Counted from the first letter of the stretch, positions 50,757 to 59,411 are shown. The stretch is DNA of 64,000 nt from JAWVFM01 sp963771655 (GCA_963771655.1 CAVYUG010000009.1:1-64000), one strand, 5' to 3'. Numbers and translations: made by a program. Notes: generated by a model not told the origin, from the sequence alone.

Positions 50757-51407
50757 CTATCGCCTGGATTGCTCCCGGCGCCACTCGCGGACCTTCGCGT
50801 GGTCGCCTGAGAGCAGGATCTCGGGCACCGCCCAGCCGCGGAAGGTCGCCGGGCGGGTGTAGTGCGGGTACTCGGGCGCTCCGCCCAGTGCCTCGGAGAA
50901 CGACTCCTCGACGGCGCTGGAGGCATGCCCGAGCGCACCGGGCAGCTTGCGGATCACCGCGTCCGCGAGGACCATCGCCGCCAGCTCGCCGCCCGCGATC
51001 ACGTACGGACCGATCGAGACGGCGTCGGTCGCGAGGTGCTCGCGCACCCGCTCGTCCACGCCCTCGTAGCGCCCGCAGAGGACCGCGATGTCGGGCTCCG
51101 TTGCGAGCTCCGAGGCGAGGGCGTCATCGAGCTGGCGGCCCGAGGCGGCGAGGAGCACGACGCGACTCGGGCCGCTGCTTTCGCCGTAGGTCGCCCGCAG
51201 GGCGGCGTCGACCACGTCCACGCGAAGCACCATGCCGGCGCCGCCCCCATAGGGCGAGTCATCGACCTGGCCGCCGGTGAGCGGGGTCGAATCGCGGTAG
51301 TTCACGAACCGGAGCCGGCTGCCCGCATCGATCGCGTTGGTGACGTGCCGCTGCGCGGCGAACCAGTCGAAGGCCTCCGGGAAGAGGGTGAAGAAGTCGA
51401 GAATCAC
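50757..51407 (-). CDS. trmD: tRNA (guanine37-N1)-methyltransferase
   Basis: 216 residues from a GTG. FFTLFPEAFDWF, DDSPYGGGAGMVLR, LLAASGRQ, LCGRYEGVDERV and SIGPYVIAGGELAAMVLADAVIR are the trefoil-knot SAM-binding and tRNA-binding signatures. The C-terminal end is GWAVPEILLSGDHAKV. Prevents frameshifting at position 37 of certain tRNAs. A hairpin occupies the space before its start. Confidence 0.95.
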   Translation of the reverse strand: MILDFFTLFPEAFDWFAAQRHVTNAIDAGSRLRFVNYRDSTPLTGGQVDDSPYGGGAGMVLRVDVVDAALRATYGESSGPSRVVLLAASGRQLDDALASELATEPDIAVLCGRYEGVDERVREHLATDAVSIGPYVIAGGELAAMVLADAVIRKLPGALGHASSAVEESFSEALGGAPEYPHYTRPATFRGWAVPEILLSGDHAKVREWRREQSRR

Positions 51408-51411
51408 TTGC

Positions 51412-51428
51412 GGGCGCCTTCGGCGCCC
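51412..51428 (-). promoter_or_regulatory. Hairpin directly before the trmD start
   Basis: GGGCGCC, 3-base loop, GGCGCCC ends 5 bp before the trmD GTG, in the 50-bp gap after khpA. No Shine-Dalgarno sequence is visible there. It may limit trmD translation, consistent with TrmD being made at lower levels than its ribosomal neighbours in other bacteria. Confidence 0.45.
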
Positions 51429-51457
51429 TTACATGCTGCTTTCGGGGCTGGGGCCCC

Positions 51458-51748
51458 TCACTCGTCATCACCGACGAACTCGACGAGCACGCGCCGCTCG
51501 CCAGAGGCGCGGGATGCGGCCTTCGCAACGGTGCGGATCGCGTTCGCGACCCGTCCGCCGCGGCCGATGAGCCGCCCGAGGTCTCCGCCCGCAACGCTGA
51601 CCTCGATCACGAGGTCGCCACCCTCGTCGACCTCCTCCACGGTCACCGCGTCGGGCTCCGACGCGAGCGCCCGGCAGAGGAACTCGACGAGGTCACCGAC
51701 GGCGGTCGTCGGAGCCCCAGCGGGAGCAGCCTCGCCGCCGGCCTCCAC
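51458..51748 (-). CDS. khpA: KH-domain RNA-binding protein KhpA
   Basis: 96 residues from a GTG 2 bp after the rpsP stop. A single KH domain with the GxxG loop (GRLIGRGGRVANAIRT). The usual gene between rpsP and rimM/trmD; no rimM is seen in the cluster here. KhpA binds RNA with KhpB and affects cell size and division in Gram-positives. Confidence 0.9.
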   Translation of the reverse strand: MEAGGEAAPAGAPTTAVGDLVEFLCRALASEPDAVTVEEVDEGGDLVIEVSVAGGDLGRLIGRGGRVANAIRTVAKAASRASGERRVLVEFVGDDE

Positions 51749-51750
51749 CG

Positions 51751-52002
51751 CTAGGACCCGGTCGCTTCGATGCCCTGGGCCCGCAGCAGCGCGGCCACCG
51801 TCCGCGTGGGCCGGGCGCCGTGCTCGAGCCAGTGACGGGCCCGATCCGCATTGAGCTCGATGACCGACGGGTCGGTCTGCGGGTTGTAGTGGCCGATCGT
51901 CTCGATCGTACGCCCGTCGCGCGGCGATCGGCGATCGGCGACGACGATCCGCCAGTTCGGGTTCTTGCGCGAACCCACGCGCCTGAGTCGGATACGGACC
52001 AT
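51751..52002 (-). CDS. rpsP: Ribosomal protein S16
   Basis: 83 residues: MVRIRLRRVGSRKNPNWRIVVADRRSPRDGRTIE and IGHYNPQTDPSVIELNADRARHWLEHGARPT are the complete S16 signatures. Follows ffh by 21 bp, in the conserved ffh-rpsP-khpA-trmD-rplS order. Confidence 0.96.
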   Translation of the reverse strand: MVRIRLRRVGSRKNPNWRIVVADRRSPRDGRTIETIGHYNPQTDPSVIELNADRARHWLEHGARPTRTVAALLRAQGIEATGS

Positions 52003-52023
52003 TGCGGCGGGGAAGGGTAGCGC

Positions 52024-53361
52024 CTAGCTCATGCCGCGAAGCAGCTGCTGGGGGTCCGGCATCTTGCCCTTGGCGAGCTGAGCCATCAGCTTCTTCGTCT
52101 GGCCGAACTGCTTCACGAGCTGGTTGACGGCCTGCACCGTGGTCCCCGATCCCTTCGCGATCCGCTTGCGCCGCGAGCCGTCGATCATCGCGGGGTTCGC
52201 GCGCTCCGCCGGAGTCATCGAGAGGATGATCGCCTCCACCCGGTCGAGCTCCCGCTCGTCCATGTCGAGCTGTCGGAGCTCGCGCATCGCCCCGCCCATG
52301 CCCGGCATGAGCCGAAGGACGTTCTGGAGCGGTCCCATCTTGCGCACCTGCTTCATCTGGCCGAGGAAGTCCTCGAGCGTGAACTCCTGGCGGCGGATCT
52401 TGCGCTGAAGGTCGGCGGCCTGCTTCTCGTCGGAGACCTCCTCGGCCTTCTCGATGAGCGTCAGGACGTCGCCCATCCCGAGGATGCGCGAGGCCATCCG
52501 CTCGGGGTGGAACCGCTCGAGCGCCTCGAGCTTCTCCCCCGTGGATGCGTAGAGGATGGGCTTGCCGGTCACCGCCCGCACCGAGAGCGCGGCGCCGCCG
52601 CGGGCGTCGCCGTCGAGCTTGGTCAGCACCACGCCGTCGAAGTCGACGCGCTCCGAGAAGGCCTCCGCGACGTTGACGGCGTCCTGGCCGGTCATCGCAT
52701 CCAGCACCAGGAGGACGTCGTGGGGTTTCACGGCCTTGCGCACGCGCACGAGCTCGTCCATGAGGTCCTCGTCGACGTGCAGCCGGCCGGCGGTGTCGAC
52801 GATCAGCACGTCGCGACTCTCCTGCTTCGCCCGCGCGAGCGCCCATTCGGCGATCTCGGCCGGGTCGGGCTCGGTGCCGCGCTCATAAACCGCTGCGCCG
52901 GCCCGCTCGCCCACCGTGACGAGCTGATCGACCGCCGCCGGACGCTGGGTGTCACACGCCGCGAGCGCGACCCGCTTACCGCCCCCGGCCAGATGCTTCG
53001 CGAGCTTGGCGCACGCGGTGGTCTTCCCCGAGCCCTGAAGGCCGGCCATCAGGATCACCGTCGTGCCGGTCGGGGCGAGCACGAGGTCGCGGCTCGCCCC
53101 GCCCATCAGCTTCGCGAGCTCTTCGTTCACGATCTTCACGACCTGCTGGCCCGGATCGAGGCTCTGCAGCACGCCGGCCCCGAGGCAGCGCTCGCGGACG
53201 CCCTCGGTGAACGACTTCACGACCTTGAAGTTCACGTCCGCCTCCAGCAGCGCGAGGCGGATCTCCCGCATCGCCGCGTCGACATCGGCCTCGGTCAGCT
53301 TGCCGCGCTTGCGGACGGCGGCGAGAGAATCCTGGAGCCGGTCTGAGAGCTGGTCGAACAA
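52024..53361 (-). CDS. ffh: Signal recognition particle protein Ffh
   Basis: 445 residues: N domain, G domain with GLQGSGKTTACAKLA (P loop), DTAGRLHVDEDLM, TKLDGDARGGAAL and ASTGEKLEALERF, then a Met-rich M domain (DFLGQMKQVRKMGPLQNVLRLMPGMGGAM ... MIDGSRRKRIAKGSGT) that binds signal peptides and SRP RNA. Works with FtsY encoded next to it. Confidence 0.96.
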   Translation of the reverse strand: MFDQLSDRLQDSLAAVRKRGKLTEADVDAAMREIRLALLEADVNFKVVKSFTEGVRERCLGAGVLQSLDPGQQVVKIVNEELAKLMGGASRDLVLAPTGTTVILMAGLQGSGKTTACAKLAKHLAGGGKRVALAACDTQRPAAVDQLVTVGERAGAAVYERGTEPDPAEIAEWALARAKQESRDVLIVDTAGRLHVDEDLMDELVRVRKAVKPHDVLLVLDAMTGQDAVNVAEAFSERVDFDGVVLTKLDGDARGGAALSVRAVTGKPILYASTGEKLEALERFHPERMASRILGMGDVLTLIEKAEEVSDEKQAADLQRKIRRQEFTLEDFLGQMKQVRKMGPLQNVLRLMPGMGGAMRELRQLDMDERELDRVEAIILSMTPAERANPAMIDGSRRKRIAKGSGTTVQAVNQLVKQFGQTKKLMAQLAKGKMPDPQQLLRGMS

Positions 53362-53384
53362 GGTGTGTGGGTGAGGGGTTGCGT

Positions 53385-54398
53385 TCAGCTTACGGCGGGC
53401 TGGCCCGCGAGCAGCGCAGCAGCGAACTCGCTGGGATCGAATGGGCGCAGGTCCTCGATGCCCTCCCCCACCCCGATCAGCTTCACGGGCAGATCCATCT
53501 CGCCCGCGATGGCGAGCGCGATCCCGCCCTTCGCGGTGCCGTCGAGCTTGGTGAGCACCACGCCCGTGAGGTCAACCGCCTTGGCGAACACCTGCGCCTG
53601 GCGGAGGCCGTTCTGCCCCGTTGTGGCATCGACGACGATGAGCGTCTCGTGCGGAGCGCCCTCGAGCCGCTTCGCCGCGACCCGGTTCACCTTCGCGAGC
53701 TCCTCCATCAGGTTCGAGTGCGTGTGGAGGCGCCCGGCCGTGTCTGCGATCACCACGTCCGCGCCGCGAGACTGCGCGGCCGCGATCGCGTCGAAGACGA
53801 CGGCGCCGGGGTCGCCGCCCGGGGCGCCGCGGACGATCTCGGCGCCTGCGCGCTCCGCCCACGTCTCGAGCTGCTCTATCGCCGCTGCCCGATACGTGTC
53901 CGCGGCGGCGACGATGACCCGTTGGCCGAGTTCGCCGCCCAGGATCGACGCAAGCTTGCCAATCGTCGTCGTCTTCCCCGTCCCGTTGACGCCCACGACC
54001 ATCACGACCGCCGGCGCGGCGCTCAGGTCGATCCGGCGCTCGCCCACCGATGCGACGTCCGCCAGAAGCTCCACCAAGCGCTCGCGAACCGCGGTCGGGT
54101 CGGTGAGCCCTCCCGTCTCCACCTCGGCCTCGAGCGTGCCCACTATCTCCGCCGTCGTCCGCGCGCCGACGTCGGCGAGGATCAGCGCCTCCTCGAGTCG
54201 CTCCCAGTCGGCGTCGTCGAGGCGGTCGAGGACGCTGGCGGTGAGCTCGTCGGAGAGCGCCTTGCGCGACGCCGAAAGGCGCTCACGGAGGCGGCGAAGG
54301 CGTCCGCCCCGCTCCGACGGTCCGTCGTCGGTCGGATCAGGTGGAGCGGCCGGCGCTCGGCCGCCTAGGTCGATCGCTAGCTGCCAATCGCTGGGCAC
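53385..54398 (-). CDS. ftsY: Signal recognition particle receptor FtsY
   Basis: About 337 residues from the GTG at 54398 (VPSDWQLAIDLGG). Short acidic/Arg-rich N-terminus, N domain (LEEALILADVGARTTAEIV), then G domain with GVNGTGKTTTIGKLA, DTAGRLHTHSNLMEEL, LTKLDGTAKGG and GVGEGIEDLRPFDPSEF. GTPase partner of Ffh at the membrane. The long membrane-targeting A domain of enterobacteria is absent, as in many actinobacteria. Confidence 0.94.
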   Translation of the reverse strand: MPSDWQLAIDLGGRAPAAPPDPTDDGPSERGGRLRRLRERLSASRKALSDELTASVLDRLDDADWERLEEALILADVGARTTAEIVGTLEAEVETGGLTDPTAVRERLVELLADVASVGERRIDLSAAPAVVMVVGVNGTGKTTTIGKLASILGGELGQRVIVAAADTYRAAAIEQLETWAERAGAEIVRGAPGGDPGAVVFDAIAAAQSRGADVVIADTAGRLHTHSNLMEELAKVNRVAAKRLEGAPHETLIVVDATTGQNGLRQAQVFAKAVDLTGVVLTKLDGTAKGGIALAIAGEMDLPVKLIGVGEGIEDLRPFDPSEFAAALLAGQPAVS

Positions 54399-54533
54399 GG
54401 GAGGCACGCTACCCGTCGAACTTCGGCAACCTGTTCCCGGAAGGCGGGAATGCATTGCAGAAGTTCGGGTCCTGTAGCTGTAGACGAGCCAGCGGCCCCG
54501 CAACCGGGAACTGGTCGCGAGCTGATCCTCCCC

Positions 54534-55412
54534 TCACGCATCGAGCGCCGTCAGGTCCAGCTCGCGCAGGCGGTCGGGGTCGGCGAGTACGTCCATCTCG
54601 ACGATCCTCCCGCTCCTGATCGTGAAGCCTTGAATCGAGAAGGGCCTTCCGTTCCGGGTGTTGACCAATCCCACGGTGCCGTTGACGAGGGCCGGCCGCG
54701 ACACCAGGCCCCGCTGCGAGTAGGAGACCGCCTGGCCCGCGACCGCCTCCGCCCCGCGAACCTCCCGGAGCCCGACCGACGGACCGAGGTCGACCCTCAG
54801 CACGACATCCGGGTCGAGCACCGCGACCAATCGCTCGAAGTCCCCCTCACGCGCCGCCGCAAGGAACGCGTCGACGACGTCGCGCTGAGTCTCGAAGTCG
54901 GCATCGGGAATCGCCTTGCGTCCCTGGACACGCCGGCGAGCGCGGCTGGCGAGCTGGCGCGCCGCCGCGGGCGAGCGGTCGACGATCGGCGCGATCTCGT
55001 CGAAGGGCACGGCGAACATGTCGTGCAGCACGAACGCGAGCCGTTCGGCCGGGCTCAGCGTCTCGAGGACGACGAGCAATGCCAGCCCGACCGAGTCGGC
55101 CAGCAGGGCTTCGTGCTCGGGATCCGTCCCGCCGGCGCGGTCGATGATCGGCTCCGGCACGCGAACGTCAAGCGGCTCGTCTCGTCGCGAACGGCGCGAG
55201 CGCAGCATGTTCAGCGACACGCGCCCGACCACGGTGGTCAGCCATGCGCCGAGGTTCTCGACGTCGCTCGCATCCGAGCGGCTGAGCCGCAGCCACGCCT
55301 CCTGGACGGCGTCGTCGGCCTCGCTCAGCGAGCCGAGCATCCGGTAGGCGACCGCCCTGAGCTGCGGACGATGCTCCACGAACCGTTCTGCTAGCCATTG
55401 CCGTTCATCCAT
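54534..55412 (-). CDS. ECF sigma factor with SnoaL-like C-terminal domain (ECF41/SigJ type)
   Basis: 292 residues. Region 2 (FVEHRPQLRAVAYRMLGSLSEADDAVQEAWLRL) and region 4 (LETLSPAERLAFVLHDMFAVPFDEIAPIVDRSPAAARQLASRARRRV) are followed by an NTF2-fold domain (DVVDAFLAAAREGDFERLVAVLDPDVVLRVD ... GRIVEMDVLADPDRL). In ECF41 factors this tail replaces an anti-sigma factor and modulates activity. Divergent from the VOC gene, a likely target. Confidence 0.92.
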   Translation of the reverse strand: MDERQWLAERFVEHRPQLRAVAYRMLGSLSEADDAVQEAWLRLSRSDASDVENLGAWLTTVVGRVSLNMLRSRRSRRDEPLDVRVPEPIIDRAGGTDPEHEALLADSVGLALLVVLETLSPAERLAFVLHDMFAVPFDEIAPIVDRSPAAARQLASRARRRVQGRKAIPDADFETQRDVVDAFLAAAREGDFERLVAVLDPDVVLRVDLGPSVGLREVRGAEAVAGQAVSYSQRGLVSRPALVNGTVGLVNTRNGRPFSIQGFTIRSGRIVEMDVLADPDRLRELDLTALDA

Positions 55413-55505
55413 CGGTCACATTCCTCCGTCGCGGGGGGTCATAGCACTAGACCCGCAAGACCCGGGCGTTGTGACAAAGACGAGAACGCGAAGCAAGGAG
55501 TGCAC

Positions 55506-55862
55506 ATGACCGACACCTCCACCCAGGGCATCAAGACCGTGCTGCATCCCGTTTCCGACCTGGCGGCGGCCAAGCCGGTGTACGCCGCCCTGCTCGGCGT
55601 CGAGCCGCAGACCGACGAGTCCTACTACGTCGGCTTCGAGGCCGAGGGCCAGCAGATCGGGCTGGTGCCACCCGGCGGGCCGCAGGAGATGGCCTCGCCG
55701 GTGGCCTTTTGGCACGTGCCGGACATCGAGGCGAAGCTGGCCGAGGTGACCACCGCGGGTGCCACCGTGAACGAGGCCCCGCGCGATGTCGGCGGCGGCC
55801 GGCTCGTCGCCACCGTCACCGACCCCGACGGCAACGTCCTCGGGCTGCTTCAGGACCGATGA
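55506..55862 (+). CDS. VOC (glyoxalase/bleomycin-resistance-like) protein
   Basis: 118 residues: IKTVLHPVSDLAAAKPVYAALLGVEPQTDESYYVGFEAEGQQIGLVP and TDPDGNVLGLLQDR make one VOC module (beta-alpha-beta-beta-beta twice). Metal-dependent isomerases, dioxygenases and resistance proteins share this fold; the role here is unknown. ECF41 factors are often encoded beside a small enzyme of this sort that they regulate. Confidence 0.85.
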   Translation: MTDTSTQGIKTVLHPVSDLAAAKPVYAALLGVEPQTDESYYVGFEAEGQQIGLVPPGGPQEMASPVAFWHVPDIEAKLAEVTTAGATVNEAPRDVGGGRLVATVTDPDGNVLGLLQDR

Positions 55863-56278
55863 TGGCGACGAAGAAGTCGAAGGGATTCTCGGCCGAAGAG
55901 CGAGCCGCGATGAGGGAGCGCGTCAAGGAGCTCAAGGGCAACGGGGACGGGGAAAGCGACGTTCTCGAGAAGATCGCCGAGATGCCGAGACGCGATCGCG
56001 TGATGGCGAAGCGGCTCCACGAGATCGTCAAGGCCAGCGCGCCGGAGCTCTCGCCGAAGACGTGGTACGGGATGCCGGCGTACGCCAACAAGGACGGCAA
56101 GGTCGTCTGCTTCTTCAAAGCCGCGGTGAAGTTCAAGGCGAGGTACGCGACGTTCGGCTTCAACGACGACGCGAACCTCGACAAGGGCGCCATGTGGCCG
56201 ACATCCTTTGCGCTGAAGGAGCTGACGCCCGCCGAGGAGAAGAAGATCAGCGCACTCGTGAAGAAGGCCGTGCGCTAG
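55859..56278 (+). CDS. DUF1801/YdhG-like protein
   Basis: About 139 residues, start ATG at 55859 (or 55862) overlapping the VOC stop. A Lys/Glu-rich N-terminal helix (FSAEERAAMRERVKELKGNG) precedes a YdhG/DUF1801-type fold with SPKTWYGMPAYANKDGKVVCFFKAAVKFKARYATFGF. Iron-chaperone-like function is proposed for relatives but unproven. Co-transcribed with the VOC gene. Confidence 0.75.
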   Translation: MMATKKSKGFSAEERAAMRERVKELKGNGDGESDVLEKIAEMPRRDRVMAKRLHEIVKASAPELSPKTWYGMPAYANKDGKVVCFFKAAVKFKARYATFGFNDDANLDKGAMWPTSFALKELTPAEEKKISALVKKAVR

Positions 56279-56282
56279 GCGG

Positions 56283-58667
56283 TTACGCGGCCCGGGCGGT
56301 GCTCTCGGCGCCGTCGCGCGGCAGGCGGCGGGAGACGACCTCGGTCACGCCGTCGGTTCCCATCGACACGCCGTAAAGCACGTCGGCCGCGTCCATCGTG
56401 CGCTTCTGGTGGGTGACGATCACGAACTGAGCGCGGTCCGCGAAGCGGCGCACGAGCTGGAGGAAGCGGTCGATGTTGGCATCGTCGAGCGCGGCCTCGA
56501 CCTCGTCCAGGATGTAGAAGGGCGAGGGGCGGGCGAGGAAGACCGCGAAGACGAAGGCGAGCGCGACGAGGGCCTTCTCGCCGCCCGAGAGCAGGGACAG
56601 CCGCCGCGTCGCCTTGCCCGCTGGCGTGACCTCGATCTCGACGCCGTCGGACGCGGTCTCGGGCTCGTCATCGGAGGGCGCGGCTTCCTCGGCGCCATCG
56701 GGCTGCTCGCCGCCGAGCACGAGCTTCGGACCGCGCTCGGTGACGAGCCGCAGCTGTCCCCGCCCACCCGGGAAGAGGTGCTCGACCAGCTCCGCGAAGT
56801 TGCGCTGGGCGGCGTCGAACGTCTCGGCGAACGACTCCTCGATCCGCCGATCGGTCTCCGCGATCAGCCCCTGCAGCTCTGCCAGCGCGGTCTCGAGGTC
56901 CTCGCGCTGCTCGGAAAGCTCACGCACGTGGGCCTGCGCGTCGGCGTACTCCCGCTCCGCGAGCGGGTTGACCGGGCCCAGCGCCTCGCGCCTGCGACCC
57001 ACCCGCTCGAGGCCACGCTCGATCTCGTCGCGCTCGGCCTCGGTGAGGACGCCCTCCGCGGGACCGATCTCCCGCCCGAGCACGGCGGCGATCCTGACGA
57101 GCTCCGACGTGGTCTCGTCGCGCCGCTCACGCTCCTGGGCGGCGCTCACCTCGGCGGCGGTGACCCGCTCCCCCACGTCTCGCAGGCGCGCCTGGAGCTC
57201 GGCCTCTTCACGCGAGCACTCGCGCAGGCCGGCGGCCACCTCGTCTCCGTCGCCGTCGGCGAGCATCCGGTTCTCGATGGCCGCCGCGCGCTCGCCGCTC
57301 GAATCGCGCACCGCGGCCGTCGCATCGATCAGGCCGTCGAGCTCGACGAGCGCCGCCTCGGCCCCCTCCAGCGATCCCTCGAGCGAGCCCTGAAGACGCC
57401 CCACGAGGAGCTCCTCGATGCGCCCGGCGGTGCGGGCGGACCGCTCCGACGCCTCGCGGACGGTCCCGACGGCCTCCGCGCGGGCAGCGTCGGCGGCGGC
57501 GGCCTTCGCGGCCTCGAGCGAGCCACCCGCCTCCGCGAGGGACTTGCCGAGGGCGTCCAGCCCGGCCTCGATCGCCTCGCCGTCGTCGTCGGCCCGCTCG
57601 GCCAGGGCTCCAAGCGCCTGCCGCCGGCGCTCGAGCTCCGCGGAGAGCTCCGCGCGCCGGGCCGCGAGGGCCTCCGAGCGAGCCGCGAGCCGCTCGTGCG
57701 CACCGCGGATCTTCGTCAGCCTTCCCCACGCCTCGGTCCGCTCGCGATCGCGCGCGGCGAGCCGCTCCTCGATGGCGGTGCGGCGGCGGTTGACCTCCGC
57801 GAGCTGAGCGTCGAGCGTGTCGCGCGAGGCGCGCGCCTTCTCCGCCGCGCCCTCCGCCCCCTCGGCTCCGTCGGCGTGCGCGCGCAGCTCGGACGCCAGC
57901 AGCCGGGAGCGAAGCTCCGCCGACTCGCGCTCGAGCCGGGCATGGATGTCGGCGGCCTGCGCCTGGCGCTTCAGCGGCCGGAGGCGCGAGCGGGCCTCGC
58001 GCTCCACGTCGAGGGCCCGATCGAGGTTCTCGTGCGTGCGGTCGAGCTTCAGCTCCGCGCGGCGCCGGCGCTTGCGGTGCTTGCCGAGCCCGGCGGCCTC
58101 CTCGACGAGCAGCCGCCGCTCGGCCGGTCGCGAGTGGACGATCTCCTCGACGCGGCCCTGGCTGATCACGGAGTGCATCTCCCGTCCGAGGTTCGCGTCG
58201 GCGAGGGCCTCGATGACGTCGACGAGGCGGCAGCGCGCGCCGTTCAGCCAGTAGCCACCGTCGCCTGTGCGATCGAGCCGCCTTCGGATCGACAACTCCG
58301 AGAACACACTGCCCGCCGGCTGCTCCGCTCCCGCCGGAACACCTCGCCCTCCCCTTCGAGTCGGGCCCTCTTCTTCTGCTTCCGCGTCCGCGCCGACGGG
58401 GTCCGTCTCAGCACTGAGCACGACCTCCACCTCGGCGTAGCGGGAGGGGCCGCGGGAGGCGCCGCCGGCGAAGACCATGTCCCGCATCGACTGGCCGCGG
58501 ACGCTGAGCGGGCTCTGCTCCCCGAGCGCCCAGAGCACGGCGTCGGTGATGTTCGACTTGCCGGAGCCGTTCGGCCCGACGATGACGCTCACGCCCGGCG
58601 AGAAGACGAGCTGGGTGCGCTCCGGGAAGGACTTGAAGCCCCTGATCGTGATCGAGCTTAGGTGCAT
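56283..58667 (-). CDS. smc: SMC-like ATPase of only 794 residues, no visible hinge
   Basis: ABC-type head ends are complete: GPNGSGKSN (Walker A, 31-39), LSLLSGGEKALVALA (signature) and FYILDEVEAALDD (Walker B). Between them lie ~550 residues of Arg/Glu/Ala coiled-coil sequence, against roughly 850 including a hinge in standard bacterial SMC of about 1,180 residues. No hinge-like globular segment is visible around the middle (SARTAGRIEELLVGRLQGSLEGS). Residues 86-119 are an insertion in the N-terminal head encoded by the repeat shared with rplS. It sits beside rnc and upstream of ftsY, the normal smc position. Chromosome condensation is presumed. Confidence 0.85.
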   Translation of the reverse strand: MHLSSITIRGFKSFPERTQLVFSPGVSVIVGPNGSGKSNITDAVLWALGEQSPLSVRGQSMRDMVFAGGASRGPSRYAEVEVVLSAETDPVGADAEAEEEGPTRRGGRGVPAGAEQPAGSVFSELSIRRRLDRTGDGGYWLNGARCRLVDVIEALADANLGREMHSVISQGRVEEIVHSRPAERRLLVEEAAGLGKHRKRRRRAELKLDRTHENLDRALDVEREARSRLRPLKRQAQAADIHARLERESAELRSRLLASELRAHADGAEGAEGAAEKARASRDTLDAQLAEVNRRRTAIEERLAARDRERTEAWGRLTKIRGAHERLAARSEALAARRAELSAELERRRQALGALAERADDDGEAIEAGLDALGKSLAEAGGSLEAAKAAAADAARAEAVGTVREASERSARTAGRIEELLVGRLQGSLEGSLEGAEAALVELDGLIDATAAVRDSSGERAAAIENRMLADGDGDEVAAGLRECSREEAELQARLRDVGERVTAAEVSAAQERERRDETTSELVRIAAVLGREIGPAEGVLTEAERDEIERGLERVGRRREALGPVNPLAEREYADAQAHVRELSEQREDLETALAELQGLIAETDRRIEESFAETFDAAQRNFAELVEHLFPGGRGQLRLVTERGPKLVLGGEQPDGAEEAAPSDDEPETASDGVEIEVTPAGKATRRLSLLSGGEKALVALAFVFAVFLARPSPFYILDEVEAALDDANIDRFLQLVRRFADRAQFVIVTHQKRTMDAADVLYGVSMGTDGVTEVVSRRLPRDGAESTARAA
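58311..58410. repeat. 100-bp in-frame repeat, copy in smc
   Basis: Gap-free partner of 50081-50180 (79/100 identical, same codon phase). It encodes about 33 extra residues between two strands of the SMC N-terminal head, where other SMC proteins have a short loop leading into FSELSIRRRLDR. Confidence 0.75.
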
Positions 58668-58739
58668 GCCGGTTGCTCTGAGTGCTGAAGGCTCGCGGGC
58701 GCGTCGGACGCGTTCTCTTACGGGCTCTGGTGCGGCCTG

Positions 58740-59411
58740 CTAGCGGCGGCGCTGCTCAAGTGCCTCGGCTGCAGCCGACTGCTCGGCCGCCTTCTTGGAG
58801 CGGCCCTCGCCGTGTCCGATCACCTCGCCGCCGACGGTCGCATCGACCTCGAAGCGGCGGTCGTGCGGGGGCCCGGACTCGTCGGTGACGGCGTAGGTTA
58901 CGCGAGCCCGGTCGCGGGCCAGGAGCTCCTGCAGAGCCGACTTGAAGTCGAGAAGCTCGTCGCTCGCGATGTCGATCTGCCCGCTGAACGCGGCCACCGT
59001 GGCCTCGGCCATCACCTCGTAGCCGTGGTGCAGGTAGCAGGCTCCGATCGCGGCCTCGCACACCGAGGAGATTGCGCGCTCGCTGGCGAGCAGGGCCTCG
59101 ACCGCGATCCCACCCTCGACCCCTTCGGGAGCCGCGTCGCGAAGGAGCTCCGGGAGGCCGAGGGCCTCAGCCACCTCCGCGCAGGCCCTGCCGCTCACCG
59201 CCTGCCCGTGGACCTTCGTCAGGCGCCCGATGTCAGCCCGCGGAAATCGCGCGAAGAGGTGCTCTGCGACCGCGAGGCCGAGCAAGCTGTCGCCGAGGAA
59301 CGCCAGGCGGCCGTAGGAGTCGGCGCGGTGGTCGGCCCAGGAGGAATGCGTGAGCGCCTGCTTGCGCAGGTCATCCGGCAGGGCGGCGAAGAGGTCCTGG
59401 AGCCCCGGCAC
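58740..59411 (-). CDS. rnc: Ribonuclease III homologue with substituted catalytic residues
   Basis: 223 residues from a GTG directly after the acpP stop. The RNase III domain is followed by a double-stranded-RNA-binding domain (DFKSALQELLARDRARVTYAV ... GEGRSKKAAEQSAAAEAL). The signature reads GRLAFLGDS at 34-42 where ERLEFLGDS is normal, so the Glu equivalent to E. coli E41 is Ala37. The second site reads SSVCEAAIGA, with Ser116 where Asp114 is expected. Asp41 and Glu119 are kept. Cleavage activity is therefore doubtful or altered. Confidence 0.88.
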   Translation of the reverse strand: MPGLQDLFAALPDDLRKQALTHSSWADHRADSYGRLAFLGDSLLGLAVAEHLFARFPRADIGRLTKVHGQAVSGRACAEVAEALGLPELLRDAAPEGVEGGIAVEALLASERAISSVCEAAIGACYLHHGYEVMAEATVAAFSGQIDIASDELLDFKSALQELLARDRARVTYAVTDESGPPHDRRFEVDATVGGEVIGHGEGRSKKAAEQSAAAEALEQRRR

